The notes: generated from the letters alone by a model not told the origin. DNA of 6,767 bases from Lachnospiraceae bacterium (GCA_017553965.1 JAFZJK010000087.1:1-6767), one strand, 5' to 3'; numbered from the stretch's first letter, positions 1 through 6,761 are shown. Numbers and translations are program-made.

Positions 1-105
1 ACCGACTATCGCTGCCTTCTGACCTGCTTCTATATGAAATGAGACATCGGAGAGTATCACGTCCGTTCCGAAGCTTTTGGTTATATTACTTACCTGTAGT
101 ATCAC
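1..105 (-). CDS. ABC-F family ATP-binding protein, N-terminal fragment (runs off the left edge)
   Basis: The minus strand from 105 down to 1 reads as 35 uninterrupted codons beginning with GTG (M-I-L-Q-V-S-N-I-T-K-S-F-G, ending G-Q-K-A-A-I-V-G). This matches the opening of ABC-F proteins: the first beta strands of the first ATPase domain, the K-S-F-G turn carrying the aromatic that stacks on adenine, and the strand leading into Walker A. Walker A itself would lie just beyond position 1. ABC-F proteins are soluble twin-ATPase proteins without membrane domains that act on the ribosome, as translation factors or antibiotic-protection factors; which subtype this is cannot be told from 35 residues. 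The GTG start is supported by a GAGGA Shine-Dalgarno (117-113, minus strand) 7 nt upstream and by an in-frame stop further upstream (135-133). A consensus-like promoter precedes it. It is transcribed away from the MutS-like operon. Confidence 0.85.
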   Translation of the reverse strand, partial: MILQVSNITKSFGTDVILSDVSFHIEAGQKAAIVG

Positions 106-112
106 TTTTAAG

Positions 113-117
113 TCCTC
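113..117 (-). promoter_or_regulatory. Ribosome binding site of the ABC-F gene
   Basis: The minus strand reads GAGGA here, 7 nt ahead of the GTG codon at 105-103. This spacing is ideal and is what fixes the non-ATG start. No in-frame ATG lies between the upstream stop (135-133) and this GTG. Confidence 0.75.
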
Positions 118-142
118 ACATATTGATAGAAATCAACTAATT

Positions 143-171
143 ATTATAGCAAAAAACAGGGACTAAGTCAA
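143..171 (-). promoter_or_regulatory. Sigma-A type promoter driving the ABC-F gene leftward
   Basis: On the minus strand a -35 box TTGACT (171-166, 5 of 6 consensus) and a perfect -10 box TATAAT (148-143) are separated by exactly 17 bp. Transcription would start near 136, giving a leader of about 30 nt before the GTG start. The spacer contains a run of six T. This is the best promoter match in the window. Confidence 0.8.
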
Positions 172-195
172 ATGCCCGGGAAGTGCATTTAACTT
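165..195. repeat. Imperfect inverted repeat between the divergent promoters (candidate operator)
   Basis: AAGTCAAATGC (165-175) is the reverse complement of GCATTTAACTT (185-195) apart from one mismatched position (169 against 191). The arms flank a 9-nt centre. The left arm covers the whole -35 box of the leftward promoter and the right arm runs into the first two bases of the -35 box of the rightward promoter. A CCCGGG palindrome sits at 175-180. The symmetry suggests a dimeric regulator site able to affect both promoters, but part of it comes from the two TTGAC-like boxes being in opposite orientation. The repeat is seen; the operator role is inferred. Confidence 0.45.
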
Positions 196-222
196 GACAT
201 AGCCCACAGAATGAGGTATCCT
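194..222 (+). promoter_or_regulatory. Sigma-A type promoter of the MutS-like operon
   Basis: A perfect -35 box TTGACA (194-199) is followed after 17 bp by TATCCT (217-222), a 4 of 6 match to the -10 consensus that keeps its first three T-A-T positions and the final T. Transcription would start around 229, leaving a leader of roughly 80 nt before the ATG at 308. The weaker -10 than in the facing promoter could mean lower basal output or a need for activation. Confidence 0.6.
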
Positions 223-270
223 TTATAGGAATATGTTTAGTTATAAGAAGGTTTAAAATATATGTGTTTG

Positions 271-301
271 GTCCCGACATTCAGTAAAAAAGGGACGGGA
301 G
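271..301 (+). promoter_or_regulatory. Leader with Shine-Dalgarno and small competing hairpins before the first MutS-like gene
   Basis: GGGAG at 297-301 sits 6 nt ahead of the ATG at 308 and is the likely ribosome binding site. Just upstream, GTCCC (271-275) can pair with GGGAC (292-296). The shifted TCCCG (272-276) can instead pair with CGGGA (296-300), which would cover the binding site. Both stems are only 5 bp with loops of 16 to 19 nt, so the ribosome binding site is well supported but a regulatory role for the pairing is speculative. Confidence 0.5.
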
Positions 302-307
302 AAAAAT

Positions 308-1861
308 ATGGGATTTGTCAGCATTTTGGATTTAAAGGAACCCGTTAAGGGATTAACGGAGCCGGTCTTTTTCTTGGATCTGAACATCGATCAGATACTG
401 GAAAAGGTGACACTGGGGAACAGGAGGATACGTGCATATTATGAGTATTTTCCTCTTGATGCAGAGTGTACGGAATACCGTAGGCTCATATACAGGGATA
501 TTCGTACAAAAGGTCTTTATGAGGCTCTGTCCGACTATGTGGAAAACTATACCGGATTCAGGGAACAGGAAAGAAAGAAAAAAGAGACAAGATCCGATGT
601 ACAGAGAACGGTATTTAACATTTATGCCATCAAGTTTTATACCGACAATCTGATCCGACTGTACGAAGCACTTAAAGCTGCCGGTCCCGAATCTGAAGGA
701 ATGACCTCATTAAAGGATCATCTTGAGGCTACCATTTCAGCGGAGAGCTTTACCGCTATGCGTGAAAAAGCATGTACACTTGCCACCGAGCTTGAAGGTT
801 TAAACGTCAGTGTATCCTACGAAAAGGGCAGGATACTGGTGGATATCCTGGATGAGGACGAAAGAATAAAGGATGATGACGATGAGGTGAAGCCTTCCTA
901 TGCGACATATGAAGAGTTTTTAACTTTTTTCGATAAAGATAACAATGAGGATTTTGTCAATCCTTTTGCAAAAGTATTTGAACTTACAAGCTTTGAACAG
1001 GAAGTGGTAAAGGTTGTCACAAAGCGTATACCTGACTGGTTTAAGAGAGCAGAAAAGCTCTACGATGACTGTTCGCAGTTTGAGGATGAATGTTATTCGC
1101 GACTTGCCGACGAGCTTGCTTTTTATCTTTCGTTTTATGAATTCGAAGTAAAAATGAAAGAGTGCGGTATGATATTCTGCGAGCCGGATCATAACGAGTC
1201 GGAAAAGATAATGGCAGAAGGGCTTTATGACCTTGCTCTTTCTATCGTTAATCATGATAAGGGGAAGCCGGTAGTCAGCAACGACTTTTACTATGACGAT
1301 GACGATCTGTTCTTTGTACTTACCGGACCGAACCAGGGCGGAAAGACCACCTTTGCAAGAAGTCTCGGACAGCTTATGTATTTTTCAAAGATAGGACTTG
1401 ACGTTGCGGCAGTAAAGGCCAATGTTCACTTCTTCTCCGATATACTTACGCATTTCTCCGTTGAGGAAAGTGTCGAGAGCGGAAGAGGTAAGCTTATGGA
1501 GGAGCTGGTAAGGCTTTCTCCGATGATGAAGAGGTCCAATGACAATGCGTTTGTTGTTATAAATGAGCTGTTTACCACGGCGGCAAATTATGATGCCATA
1601 ATAATGGGTAAAAATGTTCTTTCGCATTTTACGGAAAAGGGCTGTCACGGTATTTACGTAACACACTTAAAGGAGCTGTGTGATACCGATGGGCATGTGG
1701 CAGGGTTGTCAGCTCAGCTTGATGAAAACGGGATACAGAACTTTAAGATTTTGAGGAAGAGTGTAGCATACGAGGGTATTGCGGAGAATCAGATCAAGAA
1801 GTACAAGCTTGATTATGCAAGCCTTACGGAAAGACTGAAAGGAATAATGGACAGGGCATGA
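308..1861 (+). CDS. MutS-family ATPase lacking the mismatch-recognition domain (first of a tandem pair)
   Basis: This 517-residue protein ends in a MutS-type ABC ATPase (about residues 320-480) after a mainly helical region resembling the MutS core/lever domain. Seen: Walker A GPNQGGKTT (340-348), S-G-R signature (391-393), Walker B FVVINEL with N419-E420, and the switch histidine in VTHL (H453). A core-domain landmark of the type P-L-x(n)-Y-R lies near residues 49-63, so the protein starts at the equivalent of MutS domain III. Domains I and II, the Phe-x-Glu mismatch motif and an Smr domain are absent; classical MutS is about 850 residues. Walker B has Asn for the usual Asp, and the following GRGT is replaced by F-T-T. 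Acidic stretches occur at 182-193 and 326-333. The start has a good Shine-Dalgarno. The stop overlaps the next start, implying paired synthesis. It is probably a DNA- or nucleic-acid-acting clamp ATPase; the substrate is unknown. Confidence 0.9.
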   Translation: MGFVSILDLKEPVKGLTEPVFFLDLNIDQILEKVTLGNRRIRAYYEYFPLDAECTEYRRLIYRDIRTKGLYEALSDYVENYTGFREQERKKKETRSDVQRTVFNIYAIKFYTDNLIRLYEALKAAGPESEGMTSLKDHLEATISAESFTAMREKACTLATELEGLNVSVSYEKGRILVDILDEDERIKDDDDEVKPSYATYEEFLTFFDKDNNEDFVNPFAKVFELTSFEQEVVKVVTKRIPDWFKRAEKLYDDCSQFEDECYSRLADELAFYLSFYEFEVKMKECGMIFCEPDHNESEKIMAEGLYDLALSIVNHDKGKPVVSNDFYYDDDDLFFVLTGPNQGGKTTFARSLGQLMYFSKIGLDVAAVKANVHFFSDILTHFSVEESVESGRGKLMEELVRLSPMMKRSNDNAFVVINELFTTAANYDAIIMGKNVLSHFTEKGCHGIYVTHLKELCDTDGHVAGLSAQLDENGIQNFKILRKSVAYEGIAENQIKKYKLDYASLTERLKGIMDRA

Positions 1862-3513
1862 ATGTTTATCTGCTATATAGGGACCGCGAATGGGTAAATA
1901 TCAAAAAGTATTTTGATTCCAAAAGCGTGGTACAGGATCTGGGCCTTAAGACTCTTTATACAAATGCAGGCAAGGATGTAATATTTGAAAACGGAAACGT
2001 TAAAAAAATACTGGAACAGGATCCGTATATTGTTGATACCATGAGTAAGGTCATGGTGGCTCCGCTTGTATCAAAAGAAGAGATATTATACAGACAGGAT
2101 GTGATCAAGGACTGCCTGCAGAATGAGGATTTTATCAAGCAGCTTTACAGCGAAGCCGGCAGGGTAATATCCGAATGGGACAAGCTGGGCAGAAAATCAG
2201 GTTACACCGGAAGGCAGGATCTTGCTGCGTGGGCGGAAAAACAGATACATCTTACCGCTCTTTTTGCAGGCGGACTAAAGGAGATCAAGAGGATACTCAG
2301 AGTTAATACCAAATTCTTCGAGTCCGAGGGACTTAAGTCCTTGGTGGAAAGGATATGCGCCCAGTTTGACGATGAGTACGAGAAAAATATCGAAAAGCTT
2401 ATAAGTGATGTTTCCTTCTATACCAAGGAAAGTGAGGATAAGGACGGAAATGTCTATATTCATATGCCAAAGATCGCATTCAGGGGTAAGCTTGGGCCGG
2501 GTCTCAAGTTAGAGAATATTGTTTTGGAGAATGTCGATTCCGAGAGCATACGATACAGGAATCCCAAGAGTACTATTGCGAAAATAGTTGAATTTAAGAA
2601 CTCACTTACTCCGAATTCGTTTTCCTCAAAATTGACTCCTGCCATAGAAAAACAGGTCGAGGAACTTGAACAGAATATCGTAAATTACTCAATGTCCTTT
2701 ACCAGAGCCTTTATAGAAAAGTTTTCGGGATTCTTCGAGCAGCTCCTTTTACAGACAGCCTTTTACAGAGGAGCCGTTAATTTAAGACATCATATGAAAA
2801 GGACCGATATAGTATATTCGTTCCCGTCGGTCTGTGATAATAAGAACCTGTCATTTATAGAATTAAAAGAGTTTGTTATGTGCATGGAGCAGCGTGTCAA
2901 TGCCGTAGGAAATACCTGCAGCATCTTAAATAAACAGCTGGTTATCATCACAGGAGCAAACCAGGGCGGAAAATCCACTTTCCTCCGCAGTGTCGGTATC
3001 GCACAGGTTATGATGCAGGCCGGACTTCCGGTAGCGGCGGAAAGCTTCTCGAGCGGTATATTCCCGTCATTGTTCACACACTTTACACGTCGTGAGGACA
3101 GCGCCATGAACAGCGGAAGACTTGACGAGGAGCTTGGCAGAATGAATTCCATCATAGATAACGTTGATGATAAAAGCCTGGTGCTCTTAAACGAATCCTT
3201 TGCTACCACTACGGAGGTGGATGGTTCGATAATCGCATATGATATCATTAAAGCCTTAAATGAAGCGGGAGTAAAGATACTTACTGTTACCCACCTTTTA
3301 TCCTTCGCCAAGAAAATGTACAGCGAATCGGAGGAGATAAATAATAAGGGCGAGGACTCCGGTATAACATTTTTCTGTGCGGAAAGAAAGCCCGACGGAC
3401 AAAGAACCTTCAAGATGATCCAGAGTGTACCCGAGCTTACCAGCTTTGGTCTCGATCTGTATAAACAAGTGATAGGTACTCCGAAGCTTTATGATGAGTC
3501 GGAGGCCGGATAA
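1858..3513 (+). CDS. MutS-family ATPase lacking the mismatch-recognition domain (second of a tandem pair)
   Basis: This 551-residue protein is a diverged paralogue of its upstream neighbour. The core-domain landmark P-L-x-S-K-E-E-I-L-Y-R-Q-D-V (69-82) closely resembles the MutS domain III opening. A helical region with clamp-like helices (about 150-350) follows, then the ATPase: Walker A GANQGGKST (366-374), S-G-R (419-421), Walker B LVLLNE with N445-E446, and H479 in VTHL. As in the neighbour, the usual Asp of Walker B is Asn and GRGT is replaced (S-F-A-T-T), so this marks a subfamily rather than a random lesion; the catalytic Glu is kept. There is no mismatch-recognition domain and no Smr tail. 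The ATG overlaps the upstream TGA by 4 bp (ATGA). The nearest purine tract, AAAGGA at 1838-1843, is 14 nt away, so translation probably relies on coupling. A heterodimer with the upstream product is inferred, by analogy with asymmetric MutS dimers. Housekeeping mutS and mutS2 are not this gene. Confidence 0.9.
   Translation: MNVYLLYRDREWVNIKKYFDSKSVVQDLGLKTLYTNAGKDVIFENGNVKKILEQDPYIVDTMSKVMVAPLVSKEEILYRQDVIKDCLQNEDFIKQLYSEAGRVISEWDKLGRKSGYTGRQDLAAWAEKQIHLTALFAGGLKEIKRILRVNTKFFESEGLKSLVERICAQFDDEYEKNIEKLISDVSFYTKESEDKDGNVYIHMPKIAFRGKLGPGLKLENIVLENVDSESIRYRNPKSTIAKIVEFKNSLTPNSFSSKLTPAIEKQVEELEQNIVNYSMSFTRAFIEKFSGFFEQLLLQTAFYRGAVNLRHHMKRTDIVYSFPSVCDNKNLSFIELKEFVMCMEQRVNAVGNTCSILNKQLVIITGANQGGKSTFLRSVGIAQVMMQAGLPVAAESFSSGIFPSLFTHFTRREDSAMNSGRLDEELGRMNSIIDNVDDKSLVLLNESFATTTEVDGSIIAYDIIKALNEAGVKILTVTHLLSFAKKMYSESEEINNKGEDSGITFFCAERKPDGQRTFKMIQSVPELTSFGLDLYKQVIGTPKLYDESEAG
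3501..3505 (+). promoter_or_regulatory. Ribosome binding site that decides a TTG start
   Basis: GGAGG lies inside the last codons of the second MutS-like gene, 8 nt ahead of the TTG at 3514-3516. It is a near-perfect anti-Shine-Dalgarno match and makes the TTG directly after the TAA stop the convincing start; the next in-frame ATG is at residue 57, beyond the first membrane segment. Confidence 0.8.
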
Positions 3514-5490
3514 TTGAACAGAAAAGAATTAAAAAACAGAGGACTTGCGGTATTGCAGAAGCACTACTGGCTTTTGGTGGTTATCCTTGCATTCGGGTCC
3601 TTTCTGGGAGTGGAAAACCCATCCTCATACAATACACTAAAAAGTGCCCTTACCAAGGAAAGTTCAGTCTTTTCCGAGGAGATGTCGACGTCTATCCTGG
3701 ATGAGAGATTCGGGGGCTTTACGGATATAGTAAAATATATTTCCGGCGGTTTCGGATCGGATTCTGTCTGGAAGAGCACGGAGAAACTGCAGGAAAGCGG
3801 TAAAAATTTCCAGGACAGCATCACGGATCCAGAAAAAGACATTGCCATTACTGATACGGTAACCGGTATTAAGGACGGTCTTATCGGCGTAAAGGATACG
3901 GTTGCCGAAGAAGCCTATAAGACCAATGACGAGCAGGAAACCACCTATTTTGGTCCAATTGAAGTAGGCCTTACACAGGGTGTATTTGCAAGTGTTGCCA
4001 GCACGGTTTCGTCAGGCAACCTTTTTAAGACTATATTTACAGGTATCGCCACCATCTTCAGATCGGATGACGTGGCTGCCATAATTTTTATCATACTGAT
4101 CCTTTTGGTTTCGATATTTGTCTGGTCGTTTATCACACGTGTATATGTTGTAATAATAAGACGTTTTTTACTTGAGGCCAGGACATATGAGAGTGTACCC
4201 GTACGAAGGATATTTTTCCTGACTAAGTCGGGCAGATGGTTTCATACATCGTGGGTGCTGTTTACCACATCATTTATTACCACGCTTTGGTATCTGACCT
4301 TGATAGGCGGTATCATAAAGTCATACCAGTACATGATGGTGCCGTACATACTGGCTGAAAACCCGTCAGTTTCACCCAGGGAAGCAAGGGCACTGTCCAC
4401 AGCCATGATGAACGGGCACAAATGGGAAGCATTTAAGCTTAAGTTTTCATTTATCGGGTGGCATTTTTTATCAACACTTCTATTCGGTATTCCGGAACTT
4501 GTATTTGTCAATGCATACGAAGCGACCGTATTTGCCGAGTACTATAGTGAGCTGAGACTTCTTGTTAAGAAACGGAAGAAAAAGATACCTGAGGCAGAAC
4601 TTCTCAATGACAGATTCCTTTATATCCATGCGGATGATGAGCATATCAATGAAGCTTATGCAGATATCTTAGAGCTGGCTGAAGAAAAAGAGATACCGAT
4701 GCCCAACAAGCTTAAGGGCGTAAGCGGTTTTATAGCGAGAAATTTCGGAGTTGTGCTTTTTGCCAATAAAGAAGAGGCTAAACTGTGTGAGTACGAGGAA
4801 CATCAGCAGAAGATAAAAACAAGACAGGATGTATTTGAGAAAAAGATATATCCGTTCCGCCTGTTCCCGGCATACAGAAAGACCATACTGAATCTTATCA
4901 AGCCTCCGAAGATAGAGTATCTTCATTATGGTAGACGTTATTCGATATGGTCCATCGTTCTGATGTTTTTCCTATTTTCGTTTATGGGGTGGCTTTGGGA
5001 GATCGCACTGCATCTGTATGAGGACGGTGTGTTTGTCAACAGGGGATTTCTAAACGGTCCCTATGTCCCTATATATGGTTTTGGAGGGACTATCATACTG
5101 GTCATTCTCTATAAGTTGAGAAATAAGCCGCTGCTTGAGTTTTTAAGTACCATAGTATTATGTGGTGTCTTGGAGTATGTTACGGCTACTGTGCTTTATA
5201 ATCTGTATAATGCCCAGTGGTGGGATTATACCGGATATTTCCTTAATATCCAGGGTAGGATATGCGCCGAAGGCTTGCTTATCTTTGGAGTATTCGGAGC
5301 GATGGTGGTTTACCTTTTAGGTCCTGTCTGCGACAATATTTTCAGACGTATCAGGCTTAGAGTTGCTGCGCCTATCTGTATAGTTCTTCTTCTTGTATTT
5401 ATGGGTGATATCATTTATTCGAGTGTGAACCCGAACACCGGAGTCGGTATAACCGAATACCCCGAGCAGCATCAGGAAGAACAGAAATAA
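3514..5490 (+). CDS. Integral membrane protein: DUF975-like N-terminal part fused to a CmpB-like (putative ABC transporter permease) domain
   Basis: The 658-residue product has two membrane modules. The N-terminus (M-N-R-K-E-L-K-N-R, then a hydrophobic segment at about 17-32) and the block at 186-345, with R-R-F-L-L-E-A-R (216-223), a P-S-V-S-x-R-E-A-R loop (284-292) and further hydrophobic segments near 246-268 and 311-332, resemble DUF975 proteins. A polar stretch of about 150 residues (33-185) separates the first two membrane segments and seems enlarged. A charged, probably cytosolic linker (343-476, with K-K-R-K-K-K) leads to a CmpB-like domain (478-636): F-M-G-W-L-W-E (490-496), N-G-P-Y-V-P-I-Y-G-F-G (514-524), G-R-I-C-x-E-G (581-587), and about five membrane segments. 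Despite the family label, no nucleotide-binding or solute-binding partner is encoded here, so transport is unproven. The TTG start abuts the preceding stop and has a strong GGAGG. Tandem stops TAA-TAG end the frame. Confidence 0.8.
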   Translation: MNRKELKNRGLAVLQKHYWLLVVILAFGSFLGVENPSSYNTLKSALTKESSVFSEEMSTSILDERFGGFTDIVKYISGGFGSDSVWKSTEKLQESGKNFQDSITDPEKDIAITDTVTGIKDGLIGVKDTVAEEAYKTNDEQETTYFGPIEVGLTQGVFASVASTVSSGNLFKTIFTGIATIFRSDDVAAIIFIILILLVSIFVWSFITRVYVVIIRRFLLEARTYESVPVRRIFFLTKSGRWFHTSWVLFTTSFITTLWYLTLIGGIIKSYQYMMVPYILAENPSVSPREARALSTAMMNGHKWEAFKLKFSFIGWHFLSTLLFGIPELVFVNAYEATVFAEYYSELRLLVKKRKKKIPEAELLNDRFLYIHADDEHINEAYADILELAEEKEIPMPNKLKGVSGFIARNFGVVLFANKEEAKLCEYEEHQQKIKTRQDVFEKKIYPFRLFPAYRKTILNLIKPPKIEYLHYGRRYSIWSIVLMFFLFSFMGWLWEIALHLYEDGVFVNRGFLNGPYVPIYGFGGTIILVILYKLRNKPLLEFLSTIVLCGVLEYVTATVLYNLYNAQWWDYTGYFLNIQGRICAEGLLIFGVFGAMVVYLLGPVCDNIFRRIRLRVAAPICIVLLLVFMGDIIYSSVNPNTGVGITEYPEQHQEEQK

Positions 5491-5514
5491 TAGTTTTGGA
5501 GTTTTTTAGTAACA

Positions 5515-6717
5515 ATGTTAGCGTTTGTTTTCAGTCCTTTATATTTTTTTGAAACCTGGCTTCTGGCCTTTATGATGAACCGATGGATAAAGGCATGCAT
5601 CGGAGAAAAGCACCGGAAGTGGTTCAAGATATTTATATATTTTATTTTTGTTTTTGCATCGTTAGCCCTTCTTATCGGATTTCTTCTGCCTAATTCTGTT
5701 TTAAAGGACAGATTTAGACATTACGGAAGTATCTGGCTCGGAGTGCTCCTATACTCGATTGTTCCGATCATATGTTATCTGATATTTTGTATTATATGGA
5801 GGATAACAAAAAAGAGAAAGGGTACGACGGAGTCACTCAAACGTATAAAAAGAGTGGCGATAACAGCAGCTTCCATTAACATAATCTTTGTGCTTTCCAT
5901 ATGTATATACGGTATTTTTCATGCTACCAATACGAAAGTAACCGAGTATACGGTAGAGGTGGAAAGAAAAGACGGAGTTATTTCCGAGCTAAACGCTGTT
6001 ATGATAGCGGATATGCATATGGGTTACAACATCGGCACCAAAGAGATGCAGAAGATGGCAGATCTGATAAATGAGTGTGAACCCGATATTGTATTTATAT
6101 GCGGAGATATATTTGACAACAGCTATGATTCTTTGGACGATCCGGAAAAGCTTATAGAGATATACAGAAGTATCAAGACAAAATATGGTATGTATGCCTG
6201 TTACGGAAATCATGATGTGGACGAAGCTGTACTGGCCGGTTTTACATTTAATTATTCCGACAAAAAAGAGAGCGATCCGAGGATGGACGATTTTCTAGAA
6301 CGCGCCGGCATAAAGCTTTTGATGGACGAGGGCGAACTCGTGGCTGACAGCTTTTATGTATACGGACGTCCCGATTACGCAAAACCCGGAAGAGGGATAG
6401 ATGAGAGAAAGACTCCGGAAGAACTAATGGATACGGTACCGGAAAACTATCCTGTTATAATACTTGATCATGAACCTAAAGAGCTGAAAGAATTATCCGC
6501 GGCAGGCGTTGATGTAAGTTTATGCGGGCACACACATGACGGACAGATATTCCCGGCAAATATACTGGTCAGTCTGATCTATGATAACTCATACGGATAT
6601 AAGAAGTTTGGGGATATGGACAGTATAGTCACATCCGGAGTAGGGTTGTTCGGACCTTTTATGAGAGTCGGAACGATCTCGGAGATATGTAAGATAAATA
6701 TCAGATTTACAGATTAA
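5515..6717 (+). CDS. Membrane-anchored calcineurin-like metallophosphoesterase (YkuE/YaeI type)
   Basis: This 400-residue protein has three to four hydrophobic segments at the N-terminus (about 3-20, 36-59, 72-95, 113-134) followed by a metallophosphoesterase domain (about 158-395). All metal-binding blocks are visible: D166-x-H168 in IADMH, G-D-I-F-D (197-201), G-N-H-D (231-234), D-H-E-P (318-321), and G-H-T-H (338-341) followed by D-G-Q-I-F-P. Relatives more often have G-H-T-H-G-G-Q, so D342 is a small departure. Enzymes of this group hydrolyse phosphodiester or phosphomonoester bonds, and some act on lipid-linked substrates; the substrate here is unknown. The catalytic domain would follow the last membrane segment, but its side of the membrane is not resolved from sequence. 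It starts 24 bp after the previous stop with GGAG at 5498-5501, a longish 13 nt from the ATG; a TAG at 5491-5493 closes the frame upstream. It is the last gene of the operon. Confidence 0.9.
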   Translation: MLAFVFSPLYFFETWLLAFMMNRWIKACIGEKHRKWFKIFIYFIFVFASLALLIGFLLPNSVLKDRFRHYGSIWLGVLLYSIVPIICYLIFCIIWRITKKRKGTTESLKRIKRVAITAASINIIFVLSICIYGIFHATNTKVTEYTVEVERKDGVISELNAVMIADMHMGYNIGTKEMQKMADLINECEPDIVFICGDIFDNSYDSLDDPEKLIEIYRSIKTKYGMYACYGNHDVDEAVLAGFTFNYSDKKESDPRMDDFLERAGIKLLMDEGELVADSFYVYGRPDYAKPGRGIDERKTPEELMDTVPENYPVIILDHEPKELKELSAAGVDVSLCGHTHDGQIFPANILVSLIYDNSYGYKKFGDMDSIVTSGVGLFGPFMRVGTISEICKINIRFTD

Positions 6718-6720
6718 AAG

Positions 6721-6761
6721 AATGGCTTGGTCCCACCGGGGATCAAGCCATTAGTGTTGTT
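6721..6761 (+). terminator. Probable intrinsic terminator at the operon end
   Basis: AATGGCTTGGTCCC (6721-6734) pairs with the segment 6739-6752 to form a 14-bp stem with a single G-T pair and a 4-nt loop (ACCG), starting 3 nt after the TAA of the phosphoesterase gene. The downstream tract (AGTGTTGTT) is only moderately T-rich, so termination may be incomplete or helped by other factors. An A-rich stretch ahead of the stem is weak. Position right after the final gene supports a terminator. Confidence 0.75.

Noticed and set aside
165..195. Inverted repeat as an intrinsic terminator
   Set aside because: It lies between two divergent promoters, overlaps their -35 boxes and has no T-run directly after it on the plus strand.
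241..259. TATAAG (242-247) or TAAAAT (254-259) as the operon -10 box
   Set aside because: No acceptable -35 lies 16-18 bp upstream of either, whereas TATCCT at 217-222 has a perfect TTGACA at 17 bp.
268..275. TTGGTCCC in the operon leader repeated in the end hairpin (6727-6734)
   Set aside because: An 8-base match with different surroundings is expected by chance in a window of this size.
437..460. Y-Y-E-Y-F (residues 44-48 of the first MutS-like protein) as a Phe-x-Glu mismatch-reading motif
   Set aside because: It lies directly before the core-domain landmark, with no room for the mismatch-recognition and connector domains, and the residue order does not fit Phe-x-Glu.
2790..3413. 207-codon open frame on the minus strand
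   Set aside because: It is a shadow of the conserved ATPase domain of the second MutS-like gene, with no ribosome binding site or recognisable protein features. The shorter minus-strand frames fail for the same reasons.
308..3513. Assignment of either ATPase as housekeeping MutS or MutS2
   Set aside because: Both are much shorter, lack the reader domain (MutS) and the Smr tail (MutS2), and have the Asn-Glu Walker B.
308..3513. One MutS gene split by a frameshift into two frames
   Set aside because: Each frame contains its own complete core region and full ATPase with Walker A, Walker B and switch His, so they are two genes.
5494..5510. T-run between the membrane protein and phosphoesterase genes as a terminator
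   Set aside because: There is no stable stem ahead of the T-run; the gap is only 24 bp and contains the Shine-Dalgarno of the next gene.
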